This document shows, one piece after another, positions 60,890 to 64,000 of a stretch of 64,000 nucleotides of DNA (its first letter is position 1; every line of letters starts with the position of its first letter). The position numbers and the translations under genes were made by a program. Under the pieces are notes generated by a model that saw nothing but the letters and a program-made list of their open reading frames with translations, was not told the DNA's origin and searched no databases. Location: the NCBI RefSeq assembly GCF_000203795.2, contig NW_006281116.1:203195-267194 (forward strand). Direction: 5' to 3'. This DNA comes from Batrachochytrium dendrobatidis JAM81 (Eukaryota > Chytridiomycota > Chytridiomycetes > Rhizophydiales).

Positions 60890-63113
60890 TTATTCTTTTT
60901 TAAACACCATAAACTCGACGTTTGCATCACAATCGGCGAATTGTTTTCGAACTAAACCAGCACTGCTTGCTATTGTATCGAGCTTTTTTTCAAATGATTG
61001 TCGAAGCTCTTTGCTTAGTTCGACCATGAATCTGTTGTAGTGTACCAATATCACAAATACGAACATGATAGTATTAAAAATAAATCAATGATATAGATAT
61101 TTCGATTGTATATACTAGCTTACTTTGCAGTTTCTACAATAATCTCTCCTTGTGGGTGAAGCACGTGAGCTGCGTCTGCCAATCGGTGTGCCATGGCATT
61201 TGATATAAAGATTGTTTTAAATTTTCCAGCCAGCTTTGAGCGTTTCTTTTCCAGAGTTATGGAAACGTCGCATGGTAGAAATGACACCTTGATCTTGTCC
61301 AAGATGTTGTAATCTGGCAAGATTTTCGTGTCTAATACATTAATATGATGAAAGGTTATTGCTGCAGCAGTGACCAACAATGTTTGTAATGATCAGCGTG
61401 AGTAGGAACAATACCTGCACATGTGATTTTCTTTGTCTCTGCTTCTTCATACAAAGTTCCTGTTTTAAGTTCGTGAATAAGAGATCGTACATTATACTCT
61501 GAGATTTCTTGGGAAGTCTAAATAGTTGTTGACAAGTTTATAGTTTTTGGTCATTTGTGGCAAATCAAACATGCATTTCATACATAACAGTGTAAAATCA
61601 CGACTCTGCCTACATGCTTATGGCTATCATTATTTGTAACCAGCATTTCTTTGTTTTCGGTATCAATTCCAAAAGCCAAATAGGGTCCAAAAAGAATGTC
61701 ACTGAAATATCCCCACTTTGCCACATTCACACCATCCTGCAAACAAGTCGAGTTTGATTCATCAAGATTAGCATATTTTCATTGCAGGCTCAAGTTTAAC
61801 ATTCAAGTTCACTTGGATGCAATATTAACAATACCTGTTTCAAAACATCTACAGTAGCCATGGAACGGTTAGCACATTCATAAGTGGACTCGCGCACCTC
61901 AAATGCAGTTCCGTGTAGTCTCCAACGTAAGAACTCGGGCTTGAAAATAATTGAAACAGTCTTGTCCATTTGACGAATATTCATGTGGTAGTCCCAGTCA
62001 ATAGCGTTTTCCCTGCAATCATATCGTGCGGCATAGTAGCGACGTAATCGAATATCCCTATCAAATGTAATGAGCGCGTAGTGAATCAGATGATTACAAG
62101 TTATATTCAGTGAGAAACAATGAATCTTTCAGTAAATATCAAGTAGTTGTTTAACGAACCACAGAGATTTTGCATCAAACTGCTTTGCTTGATCGCGCCA
62201 GAATTTAAAAACAAACTCAATATCGTCTCTTTCCCTGAACTTTAGTCCTGAAAAATCAATCAGCTTTCCTAGCACGCCTGCACCATCAGTCATTGCTCTA
62301 AGTGTTTTTGTAAATTGCATGTTATATTCCATTTGTTTAAAACCTGGATTTTGCTCAACTTTTACTTACCTGATCAATGGCAATGTATAAGCGTTTATCC
62401 ATGTTGCAGTTTTTTTCCTGATGAGCAGATTACCATAGCACTCGAGAAACAATTCAGCACGCTCTACCAAAAGGTTAACTAAGCCCAAAACAATTGCTTT
62501 TGACACTAATTCATTTGAAAAGAGGTTTGGTTTTAAATCTTACCTTGTATACCGATATCATCTAGTGGGTCGAATAAAATAGAAAGTAAAAGCATGTGCC
62601 TTGCTAGCAAAGATGATTGCGGTTCAATGACATGAAACTAGAATTGACGAAAAATGCAGTTGGTTGTATTGTAAAGGATTTGCACATGGTATATACAAGT
62701 ATGTGCACAGTGCTATGCAAGCGTATCTGGACACCAACTTACGTGAATCTGGCGAGATGAATGCTTCCAAGCTCGACCGGCAGTTTTGATAATATGGCGA
62801 GGGTCACTTGCACCAATTAATAAAACGTCCAATGGTTCCGTTTCATCAGCTATTGCACTCTTAATATCTAGCAAAGTAGTATTTTTTTCTGTAAAGATAC
62901 CATCTAGATGGTTGAAAATGCAATATTAAAAAACTGAACCAGTTCCTATCCAACTCCGACTCACTTGACAGTTTATTGAAATATATGTGATGGTGTTCTT
63001 GACTAAAGGATATACAATACAGTTGATACCGACCATCAAATATACTTACTCGAGTCTTGGAAGTCGAGTGCTTTGGAGAAACCCCATAAACTCACTGAAC
63101 CAGTGCCTTGCAT
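60890..63113 (-). CDS. DNAAF3: dynein axonemal assembly factor 3
   Basis: ATG at 63111-63113 (MQGTGSVSLWGFSKALDFQD) and TAA at 60890-60892, with about ten exons. Family landmarks in order: EPLDVLLIGASDPRHI and FHVIEPQSSLLARHMLLLSI (methyltransferase-like fold), LIDFSGLKFRERDDIEFVFK, AARYDCRENAIDWDYHMNIR, PEFLRWRLHGTAFEVREST, WGYFSDILFGPYLAFGIDTE, KTIFISNAMAHRLADAAHVL and PQGEIIVETAK. The protein preassembles axonemal dynein arms in the cytoplasm, working with HSP90 co-chaperones. It faces the mitochondrial ACP gene across 351 bp and ends tail to tail with TOP3. Exon ends inside 62340-62960 are approximate. Confidence 0.92.
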
Positions 63114-63464
63114 TAATCCAGATACCATTCGTGTTTTACGGGAAAGTTTGAATTATAAATTGATTGTTGAACTATTCTTTGCATTTTAATACTTGAATCT
63201 TGAGAAAAGATCTGATTGAGTTGACCATTCAGTTTCAGATAGTGTTTAAAGCGTGCTGAATTGAGATTGCGAGTTGAAGGATTTCCAGCACACATTCCAA
63301 GAATGAATAATATGAATTGGTTGGGATTTAATATTACACATTTAAAGTTAAAGTAGATTCAAGCCAGATAGAACGCAGTGTGATCATCACAAAGAAACGA
63401 AAATTCTTTTTGTTGGCAAACTCACCATCAAAAAGGGAATCTGCGAGCATCACTTGTATCAAAC
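63114..63464. promoter_or_regulatory. divergent intergenic region between DNAAF3 and the ACP gene
   Basis: Separates two divergent start codons. A 60-codon minus frame inside it is not supported. Confidence 0.4.
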
Positions 63465-63677
63465 ATGTTCAGAACTGCCTTGTCCCGCTGCTCTGCAGCT
63501 GCTTACTATTCCACTCCCAATATTACTGCTCGTTCTCATCTCATGCGCAGTGTGTCTTTGCCTTGTCTGTCAATGGTGCGCCATTTTTCTGCTGGTCCTC
63601 CTCCATTGACTGTGCAGCAGATTGAGGACAGAGTCCTGCATTTACTCAAGGACTTTGACAAAGTCGAGGCCTCCAAG
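63465..63677 (+). CDS. mitochondrial acyl carrier protein, first exon (partial)
   Basis: ATG 63465 opens a long Ser/Arg/Ala presequence (MFRTALSRCSAAAYYSTPNI) followed by the ACP start LTVQQIEDRVLHLLKDFDKV and EASK. The exon ends at 63677 in phase 0 before GTAATG. The phosphopantetheine site (DSL) is not found in the remaining 323 bp, so the next exon must lie beyond the window or the gene is interrupted. Mitochondrial ACP serves fatty acid synthesis and is a complex I subunit (NDUFAB1). Confidence 0.85.
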
Positions 63678-64000
63678 GTAATGTCAATCTGAATAGATAG
63701 CATTCTTTTACCTTTAGCACACTCCTGTCTTGATGGTCGTTTTACAGCCAATACATGTTAATAGGAGCTGTGAAGGATGTTGACAATTCCAGTGATTCGA
63801 TCTCGACCAATCACTGGGACTGTGTTGGATAGCACAATTAGACAGTTTTTGATTAGACATATTCCTTGTAACTCTTTCAGTTTAGTTGAAATGAGTCTGA
63901 TTTATTCATGACTGTCAAGCCCTTTGGAATTGACTTGCATATACTAACCCGGCTTGATCCTTTTTTTATTGCCACTACCAATTTGCGTTACAAATACACT
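63678..64000. other. ACP intron 1 or downstream spacer, nothing recognised
   Basis: No frame here encodes the expected LGLDSLD segment. An acceptor-like TTTTACAG at about 63741-63748 is followed by a frame that stops after eleven codons. Confidence 0.4.

Noticed and set aside
60890..63113. Ku70/Ku80-like DNA repair protein
   Set aside because: A first look at the C-terminal fragments suggested Ku, but the ordered segments GLKFRERDD, DWDYHMNIR, RRWRLHGTAFEVRE-type and FGPYLAFGID match DNAAF3 along the whole gene.

Overview
The window is nuclear DNA of a zoosporic fungus, most likely a chytrid. Its genes are cut by many short GT-AG introns of mostly 60-200 bp. It carries a fungal-type dispersed 5S rRNA gene and several genes kept only by flagellated eukaryotes (IFT56, DRC9, DNAAF3). 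A Crinkler-type effector gene together with these flagellar genes points to something close to Batrachochytrium; that placement is inference and no search was run.

Bases 1 to about 21,500 are an accessory, gene-poor region. After an isolated 5S rRNA gene (1859-1973, minus) and unrecognised decayed ORFs comes a 6.1-kb unit (5992-12136). It has diverged terminal inverted repeats and a near-matching 6-bp flanking duplication, and contains a frameshifted beta-grasp/SAM-like gene, a broken protein-primed-type family B DNA polymerase of Polinton/Maverick type and a 195-residue orphan. A second, more decayed polymerase (12450-14598) is cut off where another copy of the same terminal repeat starts. 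Then come a small membrane-protein ORF, an intact Crinkler-like gene with a PD-(D/E)XK-type nuclease domain (15485-16423), and a 3-kb near-perfect palindrome. Its arms carry two copies of a papain-fold (LRAT/NlpC-like) gene with a C-terminal CaaX-like box; one copy is intact and one has a broken 5' end. The same terminal motif lies near each of these effector-like genes, which suggests a mobile family linked to effector cargo.

From 21,551 to the end the window is dense conserved housekeeping sequence. In order: NUP133 (+), DRC9 (-), SNX3 (-), RAC1-type GTPase (-), UTP21 (-), AP-1 sigma (-), mitochondrial mL54 (+), MUS81 (-), PIG-P (+), mitochondrial uL16m (-), complex I B15/NDUFB4-type subunit (-), nuclear cap-binding CBC20 (+), a PHD-MYST histone acetyltransferase (+), IFT56 (+), DNA topoisomerase III (+), DNAAF3 (-) and the first exon of a mitochondrial acyl carrier protein (+). 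The genes are not functionally clustered, but three of seventeen serve the motile cilium. A short MITE-like family with about 28-bp inverted termini is scattered in the spacers, and one copy sits inside a PIG-P intron.

Exon boundaries were read by eye from splice consensus and reading-frame continuity; first exons of SNX3, MUS81, TOP3 and the MYST gene are the least certain.
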